A stretch of 39,238 bases of DNA. Origin: an uncultured Bacilli bacterium (GTDB lineage Bacteria > Bacillota_I > Bacilli_A > RF39 > UBA660). A program made the position numbers and the translations under genes. The notes beneath the pieces were generated by a model that was not told the origin of the DNA, did not search any database, and saw only the letters and a list, made by a program, of their open reading frames with translations. Shown here piece after piece: positions 16,152 through 23,192 of this stretch (position 1 is its first letter; each line of letters begins with the position of its first letter). Where the stretch lies: assembly GCA_934099115.1 (NCBI GenBank), contig CAKOPK010000010.1, positions 1 through 39,238 of the forward strand, in the 5' to 3' direction.

Positions 16152-17861
16152 TTAGGATACTACGTATGGGTTACTACTTGTTCCAGTTCCCCCAACTGCA
16201 AATGTTGTATCAGCTTTCAGACTGATTACAGGACGGACACCAATCGCACTGTACACGTTACCTTCGTTTAAGGTACCATATGAAAATACACTGAATACTT
16301 TCGCAAGGCCGTTAGTAAAGTTGCATGGAGACATGATCCAGTAGAACTGATCCGTATATAAGTAATACCCTGAGTTATTTGTATAAATTAATCCTCCAGC
16401 ATATGCTACTTCATCAGCAGTAATTAATCCTATTGGTACTGTAAATCTATCTCCGCCATCTGTACATTTTAAACTTGGTACTTTATTTGTATACAATCTG
16501 TTGTAGGCTGCATAGTTTGTTTGGGCTGTTCCTGTACCACTTCCACTATATGGTGTTCTATCATTACAGAATGCTGCTCCTCCTCCTGTTGCTATTTTAC
16601 TTGCATAGCTACTTAGATTGCTGCTATACCAGCTATCTAATACTCCTTTGATTGTACTGTCTGTTCCTCTTCCATGTACTTCACCATTTGTATATTGATA
16701 TCCTACATACATATTGTCATTATAATTTGTATTAAATGCACTGGTTCCTATTTGGGTTGTTTCTCCTGTTTGATCTGTTGTTGGTCCATTATAAATCATT
16801 CTGATGGTTCCATCTCCATTTATGCGAATGATTCTCCAATAGAATCCCGCAAATTTAACCCAATTATCACTTGGATTTCCTGCATAATAATAACTTGTTC
16901 CATAATCATCTTCTGCACTATATACGGTTCCTGTTGTATCTGTACTTAATATGGTACTAAAATCTGTTCTAGTACTAACTGTTTTACCTGCTAAGATATC
17001 TTGAACTGTTAATGGTTTTTTATCAAAATATAAAGAACAATCAGTTCCACTTTTTGTTAAGTTTGATGTTATTAATTCATTGTTTTCCCATCTCATTGTA
17101 GTTCCATTACTACAAGTACTTTTCTCTGAATTTAATGTGTATCCACTTTGTGGTATATCTTGTGTTTCTTTGTATGTTCCATCATCTTGTTTTATATAAG
17201 TGGCTAAGATATTGATATCTGCTTTAGCATTTCTTCCTTCTACTGATACTTCTCCATTAAATGTTCCACCTATATCTTCGTTTTGACTTGTTTCTAAGTT
17301 TGGATATTCTAATATTACATAATAATATTTTGTATCTCCATTTGCTGTTGCAGTTATAAATTCATCCCCTGCGATAGTTATTTTTGTTGAACTATTATTA
17401 GTTGTTATTTCTCCGGTAGAAATAACATCTCCTAAACTATCTATATTGGTTAGATTACATTCTTCATTAATTATTTGAGCTCCACTTACTACTTTTGTTT
17501 TTACTTCACAATTACTTTTTACATCAATACTTTGACTTGTTTTATATACTGTATATTTTAGAGTTGTATTTAAAGAGTTTGTTCCTGTCCAGATTAGATT
17601 ATAGGGTATTAATTCATTATTACCAGTAGCTGTTACTGTAATACTCGATACATTCTTATGTCCTGGATATATACTTAAATCATTAAATTCTAGATTGCCT
17701 GTTACTGTTACTTTTGCTCCATTTATAGTTGCTGTTTTACCACTAGCTGTAGCTCCTTGTCCTCCTGATAAAAATTTAGAAGCAAAATATCCAAAAGATA
17801 ATCCTCCAAATAATAACAATACACTTACTATAATTATTAATTTTTTATTCTTCTCTTTCAT
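16152..17861 (-). CDS. Membrane-anchored surface protein with lectin-like variable C-terminal domain (copy 1)
   Basis: 569 residues. A signal/anchor helix lies at about 7-30 (LIIIVSVLLLFGGLSFGYFA). Residues 40-225 form a Ser/Thr/Asn-rich beta domain reminiscent of TasA/camelysin-type domains; copy 2 lacks this part. From about 225 the chain is shared with copy 2: IKQDDGTYKET, a paired-Cys segment, FYWRIIRINGDGTIRMIY, and a C-terminal domain ending GVRPVISLKADTTF. The FYW(I/T)MSP...GVRPV pattern resembles lectin-like/FGE-type domains found in surface adhesins and in targets of diversity-generating retroelements. The 28 residues between MSP and GVRP differ almost completely from copy 2. GGAAG precedes the ATG, and the leader is the same as in copy 2. 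The ligand is unknown. Confidence 0.75.
   Translation of the reverse strand: MKEKNKKLIIIVSVLLLFGGLSFGYFASKFLSGGQGATASGKTATINGAKVTVTGNLEFNDLSIYPGHKNVSSITVTATGNNELIPYNLIWTGTNSLNTTLKYTVYKTSQSIDVKSNCEVKTKVVSGAQIINEECNLTNIDSLGDVISTGEITTNNSSTKITIAGDEFITATANGDTKYYYVILEYPNLETSQNEDIGGTFNGEVSVEGRNAKADINILATYIKQDDGTYKETQDIPQSGYTLNSEKSTCSNGTTMRWENNELITSNLTKSGTDCSLYFDKKPLTVQDILAGKTVSTRTDFSTILSTDTTGTVYSAEDDYGTSYYYAGNPSDNWVKFAGFYWRIIRINGDGTIRMIYNGPTTDQTGETTQIGTSAFNTNYNDNMYVGYQYTNGEVHGRGTDSTIKGVLDSWYSSNLSSYASKIATGGGAAFCNDRTPYSGSGTGTAQTNYAAYNRLYTNKVPSLKCTDGGDRFTVPIGLITADEVAYAGGLIYTNNSGYYLYTDQFYWIMSPCNFTNGLAKVFSVFSYGTLNEGNVYSAIGVRPVISLKADTTFAVGGTGTSSNPYVVS
16243..16326 (-). other. Candidate variable region of surface protein copy 1
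   Basis: A 28-codon segment lies between the conserved FYW-MSP and GVRPV blocks. Only 6 of 28 residues match copy 2 (a G, A, VF, V, G scaffold), while the flanking blocks match closely. GC content is about 39%, above the surroundings. Coordinates may be off by one base. Confidence 0.5.
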
Positions 17862-17928
17862 TCTACTCTTCCTTTACTTTTTAGATTCTATTTACTTCTG
17901 CTTTATTTTATCAGAGTATTTATTAAAA

Positions 17929-19140
17929 TTATGAAACTACATATGGATTATCTGCTGTACCTGTTCCTCCATCTGCAAATGTTGTATTAGCTTTCAGATT
18001 GATTACTGGACGCACACCACCGTCGTCGGTCATGCGGTAGGTGTCGAAGCTGCCAATGAGATCCACGAGGAACACGCCTGCACTACCGTGGCTATAATCA
18101 GACGGAGACATGGTCCAGTAGAACTCGTCCGTACATAAGTAATAAGCTGAATTATCTGTTCCATATACTCCTCCAGCATAGGCTATTTCATCCGTGGTTA
18201 TTAATCCTATAGGTGTTGCAAATCTGTCTCCTGTATCTGCACACTTAAATGTTGGGGCTTTATTTGTTATTAGCCTTATATATGCCGCATAATATGTTTC
18301 AGTGGTTCCAGTTCCTCCACTTCCATTTAAACTTGAACTACTTGTACTTGGTTGTCTATCATTACAGAAGGCTGCTCCTCCTCCTGTTGCTATTTTACTT
18401 GCATAGCTACTTAGATTACTATTATACCAGCTATCTAATACTCCTTTGATTGTACTATTTGTTCCATTTCCGTGAACAGAACCACTTGTATATTGATATC
18501 CTATATACATATTATTGTTATCACTACTATTGAAGGCACTGTATCCTATTTGTGTTCCGTCTCCTGTTGTATTAGCGGCAGTTCTTTGGTAAATCATTCT
18601 TATGGTTCCATCGCCATTTATTCGAATGATTCTCCAATAGAAGCCTCCAAATTTGACCCAATTATCACTTGGATTTCCGGCAAAATAATAACTTGTTCCA
18701 TAATCATCTGCTGCTGTATAAATTGTTCCAGTTGTATCAGTACTTAATATGGTACTAAAATCAGTTCTAGTGCTAACTGTTTTATTTGCTAAAATATCTT
18801 GAATAGTTATTGTTTTTACATCAAAATATAAATAACACTTTGTACCATTCTTTGTTAAGTTTGATGTTATTAATTCATTGTTTTCCCATCTTACTTTAGC
18901 TCCATTACTACAGGTACTTTTCTTTTCATTTAATATATAACCATCTGTTGGTATAACTTCTGTTTCTTTATATGTTCCATCATCTTGTTTAATAAAAGCT
19001 GCGATGGATTTATTTTCAGATACTACTTCTTCTTTATTATTTTCTTTTAATATATCTTTATAAGTAAAATGGCCAAAAGCTAAACTTCCAAATAATAATA
19101 TTCCTGTTATAATTATTAATTTTTTATTCTTCTCTTTCAT
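17929..19140 (-). CDS. Membrane-anchored surface protein with lectin-like variable C-terminal domain (copy 2)
   Basis: 403 residues. It starts with the same MKEKNKKLII leader and membrane helix as copy 1, but then goes through a short 30-residue Lys/Glu-rich linker straight into the shared IKQDDGTYKET region, so the TasA-like beta domain is absent. The shared part is nearly identical to copy 1 at DNA level over long stretches (compare 16559-16640 with 18359-18440), and the upstream ribosome site region is also the same. This points to a recent tandem duplication. The C-terminal domain keeps FYWTMSP and GVRPVINLKA, but the segment between is rewritten and GC-rich. An exported, cell-surface binding role is inferred. 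Confidence 0.75.
   Translation of the reverse strand: MKEKNKKLIIITGILLFGSLAFGHFTYKDILKENNKEEVVSENKSIAAFIKQDDGTYKETEVIPTDGYILNEKKSTCSNGAKVRWENNELITSNLTKNGTKCYLYFDVKTITIQDILANKTVSTRTDFSTILSTDTTGTIYTAADDYGTSYYFAGNPSDNWVKFGGFYWRIIRINGDGTIRMIYQRTAANTTGDGTQIGYSAFNSSDNNNMYIGYQYTSGSVHGNGTNSTIKGVLDSWYNSNLSSYASKIATGGGAAFCNDRQPSTSSSSLNGSGGTGTTETYYAAYIRLITNKAPTFKCADTGDRFATPIGLITTDEIAYAGGVYGTDNSAYYLCTDEFYWTMSPSDYSHGSAGVFLVDLIGSFDTYRMTDDGGVRPVINLKANTTFADGGTGTADNPYVVS
18019..18102 (-). other. Candidate variable region of surface protein copy 2 (GC-rich patch)
   Basis: A 28-codon block between MSP and GVRPV has 47 G/C in 84 bases (56%) in a genome of roughly 30% GC. Of its 28 codons, 24 end in C or T and 16 end in C. 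That is unlike neighbouring codon use and is what templates built on AAC/AAT codons give after adenine-directed mutagenesis. The codon ends do not match copy 1, so the two blocks did not come from one identical template. Confidence 0.55.
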
Positions 19141-19250
19141 TCTACTCTTCCTTTACTTTTTTAGATTATAATACATATAAAATATAATTTCATTACGTTC
19201 GACAAAACTTGTCAAAACTTATATACATATAAATATCATATATTTTACTT

Positions 19251-19270
19251 TATATTTCTACTATACAATA
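19251..19270. promoter_or_regulatory. Copy of the double-HTH regulator upstream motif
   Basis: Nineteen of 20 bases match positions 31-50, and the site lies 139 bases before the start of the second double-HTH gene, compared with 141 for the first. Only the right half of the dyad is kept intact here. It is probably an operator or promoter element shared by the paralogues. Confidence 0.5.
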
Positions 19271-19389
19271 TTATTTAGTAAAAAGCAATAATTATATGTT
19301 ATTTTCAAATTATTTATTTTTTTTGCAAATACTATATATCAAATATCAGAATTATTATATAGAATTTTAATTAAAGGTTGGAGATATAA

Positions 19390-19851
19390 ATGATGAATTT
19401 AAGATATGTTAGAAATGATAATGATTTATATCAATATGAGGTTGCTAAGATATTAGGAGTTGCTAAAAGTACTTATTCTTTATGGGAAACAGAAGAAAAT
19501 ATTATTCCTTTAAAAAGATTAATTTTATTTTGTAATTATTTTGATGTTTCTGTAGATTTTGTTTTAGGTTTATCGGACACTATTAAATATCCTAATATGA
19601 AAAATAGTATAGATTATAAAGAACATATTAAAAGATTACGTAAAGTTAGAAAATTAAATTGTTATACTCAAACAGAACTTGCTAATTTATTACATACAGA
19701 TAATGGGGTTATTTCTAGATATGAAAATGGTAAAAATTTAATTCTTACTTCTTTTTTAATAGAATATTCTAAAATATTTAATATTTCTTGTGATTATTTA
19801 TTAACTAGAATCGATGAAAAAGTTAAATTAAAAATTCATGTAAATAATTAA
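19390..19851 (+). CDS. Tandem double-HTH XRE-family regulator (paralogue)
   Basis: 153 residues with two XRE helix-turn-helix domains. The first (about 5-60) has YQYEVAKILGVAKSTYSLWE and the tail VSVDFVLGLSD; the second (about 77-135) has YTQTELANLLHTDNGVISRYE and the tail ISCDYLLTR. This is the same layout as the protein at 172-696, and the two share an upstream motif. TTGGAG lies a suitable distance before the ATG pair at 19390/19393. It stands directly before the Abi gene in the same orientation, although the Abi gene seems to have its own promoter, so this regulator may control it. That link is inference. Confidence 0.85.
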   Translation: MMNLRYVRNDNDLYQYEVAKILGVAKSTYSLWETEENIIPLKRLILFCNYFDVSVDFVLGLSDTIKYPNMKNSIDYKEHIKRLRKVRKLNCYTQTELANLLHTDNGVISRYENGKNLILTSFLIEYSKIFNISCDYLLTRIDEKVKLKIHVNN

Positions 19852-19876
19852 ACTTTTCACTTCCGTTTTAAAATTA

Positions 19877-19905
19877 ATGACTTTTTTTTATAAATTTGAT
19901 ACACT
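19877..19905 (+). promoter_or_regulatory. Probable sigma-A promoter of the Abi gene
   Basis: ATGACT (19877-19882) and TACACT (19900-19905) are separated by 17 bases. Transcription would begin a few bases beyond, inside the first codons of the longest Abi reading frame, which argues for a downstream translation start. Confidence 0.4.
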
Positions 19906-19929
19906 ATGAAACAGTTAGGAAGTGATTTA

Positions 19930-20943
19930 TTGAATGCTATAGAAAAAAACAGGTTAAATCCCATTATGCCAATATCAGAAATGATTGGATACTTGAAGAA
20001 AAAAAATATTAAATTTGAAAAAATATCAGAAAAAGAAGCTGAAAAATATCTTAGATATAATAATAATTATTATAATATAACTGCATATAAACACAATTTT
20101 GAAAGATATTTAATTAATGGGAAATTTGCTGATAAATTTATAGATTTAGATTTTGCTTATTTAAAAGACTTGGCTATTATTGATTACAAAATGCGACTGC
20201 TTTTATTTAATATGATTATAGATATAGAACATTACCTAAAAATAAGAATTTTAAACATAATAGAAAATATAAATCAAGAGAATGGATACAGAATTGTTAA
20301 TATGTATTTAGAGAACGATTTTAAAAACGAAAAGTTCCCAAAAAAAGTACATAAAAGTATTCTTACAAAAGTAGGAAGTGTGTATTATGATAAAATTTTT
20401 TCTAAATATGACTTTGATAAAGATAAAAAATTAGAAAATATTCCTGTTTGGGAATTTTTAGAAATAATTACCTTTGGTGAGTTAGTTAATTTTTATGAAT
20501 TTTTTTCGAAAGAATATAACTTAAAAAATGAATTAAAAAATATTTTTATCTTAAGAGAAATATGTAAATTGCGAAATGCGGTTGCACATAATTCATACAT
20601 TTTATGTGAATTAGATAAAAAAGACAATAATTTTGTGCCAGATTATAAAATTATCAATTATTTGAATAATTGTGATATAAAAAAGGAAACAAGAGATAAT
20701 AAATTAAGTAATTCCAGAATAAGGCAAATCACCTATACTCTATATATGTTTAATGAAATAGTAACTAGTGTAGGAATAAAAGAAAATATTACTAAAGATA
20801 TAGATAATTTATTTTATAAAAGAATAGTTTTGCATAAAGATTACTATAATAATAATGAACTATTGAAATCAATATATATATATTTTAATAAAATTATTAA
20901 AAAATATTATAATGTAAATATTGAAGAAAATAGTTTGACATAA
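19930..20943 (+). CDS. Abi_2 (AbiD/AbiF-type) abortive infection protein with HEPN motif
   Basis: Member of the Abi_2 family (AbiD/AbiF), which stops phage growth by killing or arresting infected cells. Conserved features are the N-terminal EKYLRYNNNYYNITAYKHNF, the central DIEHYLKIRI, and a HEPN-type R-x4-H ribonuclease motif in LRNAVAHNS (Arg223/His228 in the longest frame). I place the start at TTG 19930, where AGGAAG lies 7 bases upstream. The ATG at 19906 has no ribosome site and sits at the expected transcription start of the promoter just before it. The full-length product is 337 residues (345 from the ATG). A strong promoter for a short RNA overlaps its stop codon. Confidence 0.85.
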   Translation: MNAIEKNRLNPIMPISEMIGYLKKKNIKFEKISEKEAEKYLRYNNNYYNITAYKHNFERYLINGKFADKFIDLDFAYLKDLAIIDYKMRLLLFNMIIDIEHYLKIRILNIIENINQENGYRIVNMYLENDFKNEKFPKKVHKSILTKVGSVYYDKIFSKYDFDKDKKLENIPVWEFLEIITFGELVNFYEFFSKEYNLKNELKNIFILREICKLRNAVAHNSYILCELDKKDNNFVPDYKIINYLNNCDIKKETRDNKLSNSRIRQITYTLYMFNEIVTSVGIKENITKDIDNLFYKRIVLHKDYYNNNELLKSIYIYFNKIIKKYYNVNIEENSLT

Positions 20944-20963
20944 TTATTGTTATATGATACTAT
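20935..20963 (+). promoter_or_regulatory. Strong extended -10 promoter overlapping the Abi stop codon
   Basis: A consensus TTGACA (20935-20940) lies within the last Abi codons and stop. After 17 bases comes TACTAT (20958-20963), preceded by the extended -10 dinucleotide TG at 20955-20956. Transcription would start near 20970, in a region with no open reading frame. Confidence 0.65.
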
Positions 20964-20969
20964 GATTAT

Positions 20970-21042
20970 GCGAGGAAAAAGTATTTATTTTATATTTACT
21001 TTTGCAAGGGCACTGTCTTATTGATGGAGCCCTATTTTTCTT
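20970..21042 (+). ncRNA. Candidate Abi-associated small RNA
   Basis: About 70 bases lie between a strong promoter and a terminator and contain no reading frame. Hairpin 1: AAAAGTA (20977-20983) pairs with TACTTTT (20997-21003). Hairpin 2: AGGGC (21007-21011) pairs with GCCCT (21029-21033) and is followed by ATTTTTCTTTTT, so it doubles as an intrinsic terminator. A candidate structured RNA class called abiF has been reported near Abi genes; whether this matches it must be tested with its covariance model. The RNA could be an antitoxin or cofactor of the HEPN protein. Confidence 0.55.
21007..21042 (+). terminator. Intrinsic terminator ending the small RNA
   Basis: A 5-bp GC-rich stem AGGGC / GCCCT with a long loop is followed by ATTTTTCTTTTT. 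Confidence 0.6.
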
Positions 21043-21056
21043 TTTATCTTATATAT

Positions 21057-21870
21057 GACATTCTAATATTTGTCAAGTATAAATTTTTGTGATATAGTAA
21101 TGCACGATGAGAAGACACTACAGCAACGTAATGATGTTTACCTTCATTACGTTTTTTCTGTAATAAAGTAAAATATCATTATCAGGAAAATTTCTTGAGG
21201 CAATTGGAATTATATTTTGAACCGTAACAAATAAAATTATCAAATCTAGAAATATCTCCTAATTCAGCAATAATTAAGGAAGTAGTAAATTCTCCAATTC
21301 ATCTATAGAATTTATTAGATTAAACATATAACTTCTTTTGGCTTTATCAATTAGTTTTGATTTTAAATTTTCAACTTGTTTTATATAATTTAATAGCAAC
21401 TCAATTGTAATAATTAAATTATTAATCATCATTTCTAGAAACTGATGGATATGAATTAGAAGTATATTCTTTTATTAATTTAGCTTTTTTTAAACAATTT
21501 TTCATACTCAGAAAATACTTTATAGACTCCATTTCTAAATTCGTTTTTAAGTCTAGTTTGAGCTTCAATCAAAGTATTATATTTTCTACTAATAGCATTA
21601 AGATTTAAATAAAATTGTTCTTGTTCAATATATTCTTTAAAATCTTTAATAAAAAATAATTCAGCTAATTTTAAACAATCTTCTTTATCCGTTTTAGTTT
21701 TTCTTAGATTTTGTTTATACATTTTAGAGTATATTGGATTAATGACGCATTTGATAAATACCAGTTGATTCCATAATAACAGCAATATCATTAAATACAT
21801 TTAATTTTTTAATTCTTTTATCTAAATTTTTAAAATCATTTAAGTTATGATTAATTTCATATGGATTAAT
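21057..21870 (-). mobile_element. Decayed IS110-family element
   Basis: The minus strand holds scattered pieces of an IS110 transposase in order. N-terminal pieces (EPYEINH-like near 21850, IMESTGIY near 21770) come first. A stretch at 21480-21740 follows that is clearly homologous to the element at 37801-38975 (SKMYKQNLRKTKTDKEDC). A frame-broken EFTTSLIIAELGDISRF piece lies near 21260-21290, and the C-terminal DNA at 21124-21165 matches 38870-38912 almost base for base. The outer end (21057-21115) matches the right end of the other copy (39050-39115), including TTGACAAATnTTAGAATGTCA. Several deletions make it inactive. Confidence 0.8.
21480..21742 (-). pseudogene. IS110 transposase fragment
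   Basis: Residual reading frame of the decayed IS110 above. It keeps the DEDD-domain motif RKTKTDKEDC and the following helical region but lacks the N-terminal catalytic Asp and Glu blocks in frame and the C-terminal Ser domain. It is not expected to be functional. Confidence 0.8.
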
Positions 21871-21969
21871 TAGAACTTATTCTACCATAAATTGATGATT
21901 GTAGAAATTCCATCAATTTACATCTTAAATTATACGTGTTATAATTTATATATAAGTGAGGTAAGTAGT

Positions 21970-23145
21970 ATGAGAATAGCAATTTTTACAGATGCTTATG
22001 AACCATATATTTCAGGAGTTACTACAAGTATTAAGATGCTTAAAACAGCTTTAGAAAATATGCATCATGAAGTTTTAATTATAACTGCTAATTTAAAAAA
22101 TAATAGATTTATATATGATGAAAATAAAAAAATTATTTATATACCTGGTATTAAAACCGGTATATATGAAACACGTTTAACTGGTATATATTCTAGAAAA
22201 GCGATGAAGATTATTAAAGAATGGAAACCGAATATTATACATAGTCAAACAGAATTTGGAATTGGAGTTTTTTCTAGAATTGTAGCTAGAAAATTAAAAA
22301 TACCAGTTGTACATACTTATCATACTTTATATGAAGATTATGTATATTATGTAACTCATGGTATATTTGATAATTTAGGAAAGAAACTTGCTATTTCTAT
22401 TACTAAATATTTTTGTGATAAGAAATGTGATGAATTAATTGTTCCTACTGATAAGATTAAAAATTTATTTATAGATAAATATCATATTAAGAGAAATATT
22501 CATGTTATACCATCTGGTATAGATACAGATAAATTTATTAGAAATGATAAAATGAATAAAGAAATTCAAAAATTAAAGAAAAAATATAAAATTAAAGAAC
22601 ATGATTTTGTAATTGGTTCTATTGGTAGAGTTGCTAAAGAAAAAAGTTTAGATGTTTTACTTAAAAATGCTTCCCTATTAATAAAAGAAAATAAAAACTT
22701 TAAAGTAATAATTGTAGGTAATGGTCCAGATTTAGATAATTTAAAAGAATTAGTTAAAAAACTAAATATTAAAGATAATGTTATTTTTACTGGTAGTGTT
22801 TCTTATGATTTAGTTCCTATTTATTATCATTTATTCTCCGTTATGGTTTCTTTTTCTAAATCAGAAACTCAAGGATTAACTATTATTGAGGCTTTAGCTT
22901 CTTCTATACCTACTATTTGTATTGATGATAAAAGTTTTAGAGAAATGATTGAGGACCAATATAATGGGTATTTAATTACTAGTAACGAGCAATTTATAGA
23001 AAGAATATATCAATTAAAGAATAACTTGCAATTGTATTCTGATATGGCTATAAATGCTAAAAATAGTGTGCATAAATATTCTAAAGAAGTATTTGCTGCG
23101 GATGTTTTAAAAGTGTATGCGAAAGCTTTAAAAAATAAATATTAA
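21970..23145 (+). CDS. GT4-family glycosyltransferase, probably glycolipid (glucosyl-diacylglycerol) synthase
   Basis: 391 residues of GT-B fold. The N-terminal acceptor-side motif is FTDAYEPYISGVTTSIKML (residues 6-24), followed by HTYHTLYEDYVYY. The C-terminal donor half has IGSIGRVAKEKSLDVLL and the E-x7-E motif in SKSETQGLTIIEALASS. The acceptor motif is typical of the Bacillota/Mollicutes enzymes that add glucose to diacylglycerol or monoglucosyl-diacylglycerol, the membrane anchor of lipoteichoic acid. That would fit the LtaS-like gene at 29772-31862, but this is inference. I chose the ATG at 21970 (GAGGT upstream, conserved MRIAIFTD start) over the open frame from 21892. Confidence 0.85.
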   Translation: MRIAIFTDAYEPYISGVTTSIKMLKTALENMHHEVLIITANLKNNRFIYDENKKIIYIPGIKTGIYETRLTGIYSRKAMKIIKEWKPNIIHSQTEFGIGVFSRIVARKLKIPVVHTYHTLYEDYVYYVTHGIFDNLGKKLAISITKYFCDKKCDELIVPTDKIKNLFIDKYHIKRNIHVIPSGIDTDKFIRNDKMNKEIQKLKKKYKIKEHDFVIGSIGRVAKEKSLDVLLKNASLLIKENKNFKVIIVGNGPDLDNLKELVKKLNIKDNVIFTGSVSYDLVPIYYHLFSVMVSFSKSETQGLTIIEALASSIPTICIDDKSFREMIEDQYNGYLITSNEQFIERIYQLKNNLQLYSDMAINAKNSVHKYSKEVFAADVLKVYAKALKNKY

Positions 23146-23166
23146 AAATAATAGTAAACTATAAAA

Positions 23167-23186
23167 CCTCTAACTTAAGTTAGAGG
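23167..23186. terminator. Bidirectional terminator between glycosyltransferase and cdaR
   Basis: A perfect palindrome CCTCTAAC-TTAA-GTTAGAGG with A-rich and T-rich flanks sits between two converging genes. Confidence 0.85.
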
Positions 23187-23192
23187 CTTCTT

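Noticed and set aside
16201..18140. A CRISPR array or tandem repeat suggested by similar blocks in the two surface-protein genes
   Set aside because: The similarity is a two-copy gene duplication 1.8 kb apart in frame, with no short regularly spaced repeats.
16674..18747. Plus-strand reading frames opposite the two surface proteins (16674-16949, 18249-18449, 18472-18747)
   Set aside because: Mirror frames of the repeated minus-strand sequence; the first and last are antisense to the same duplicated part, so their similarity is no evidence of coding.
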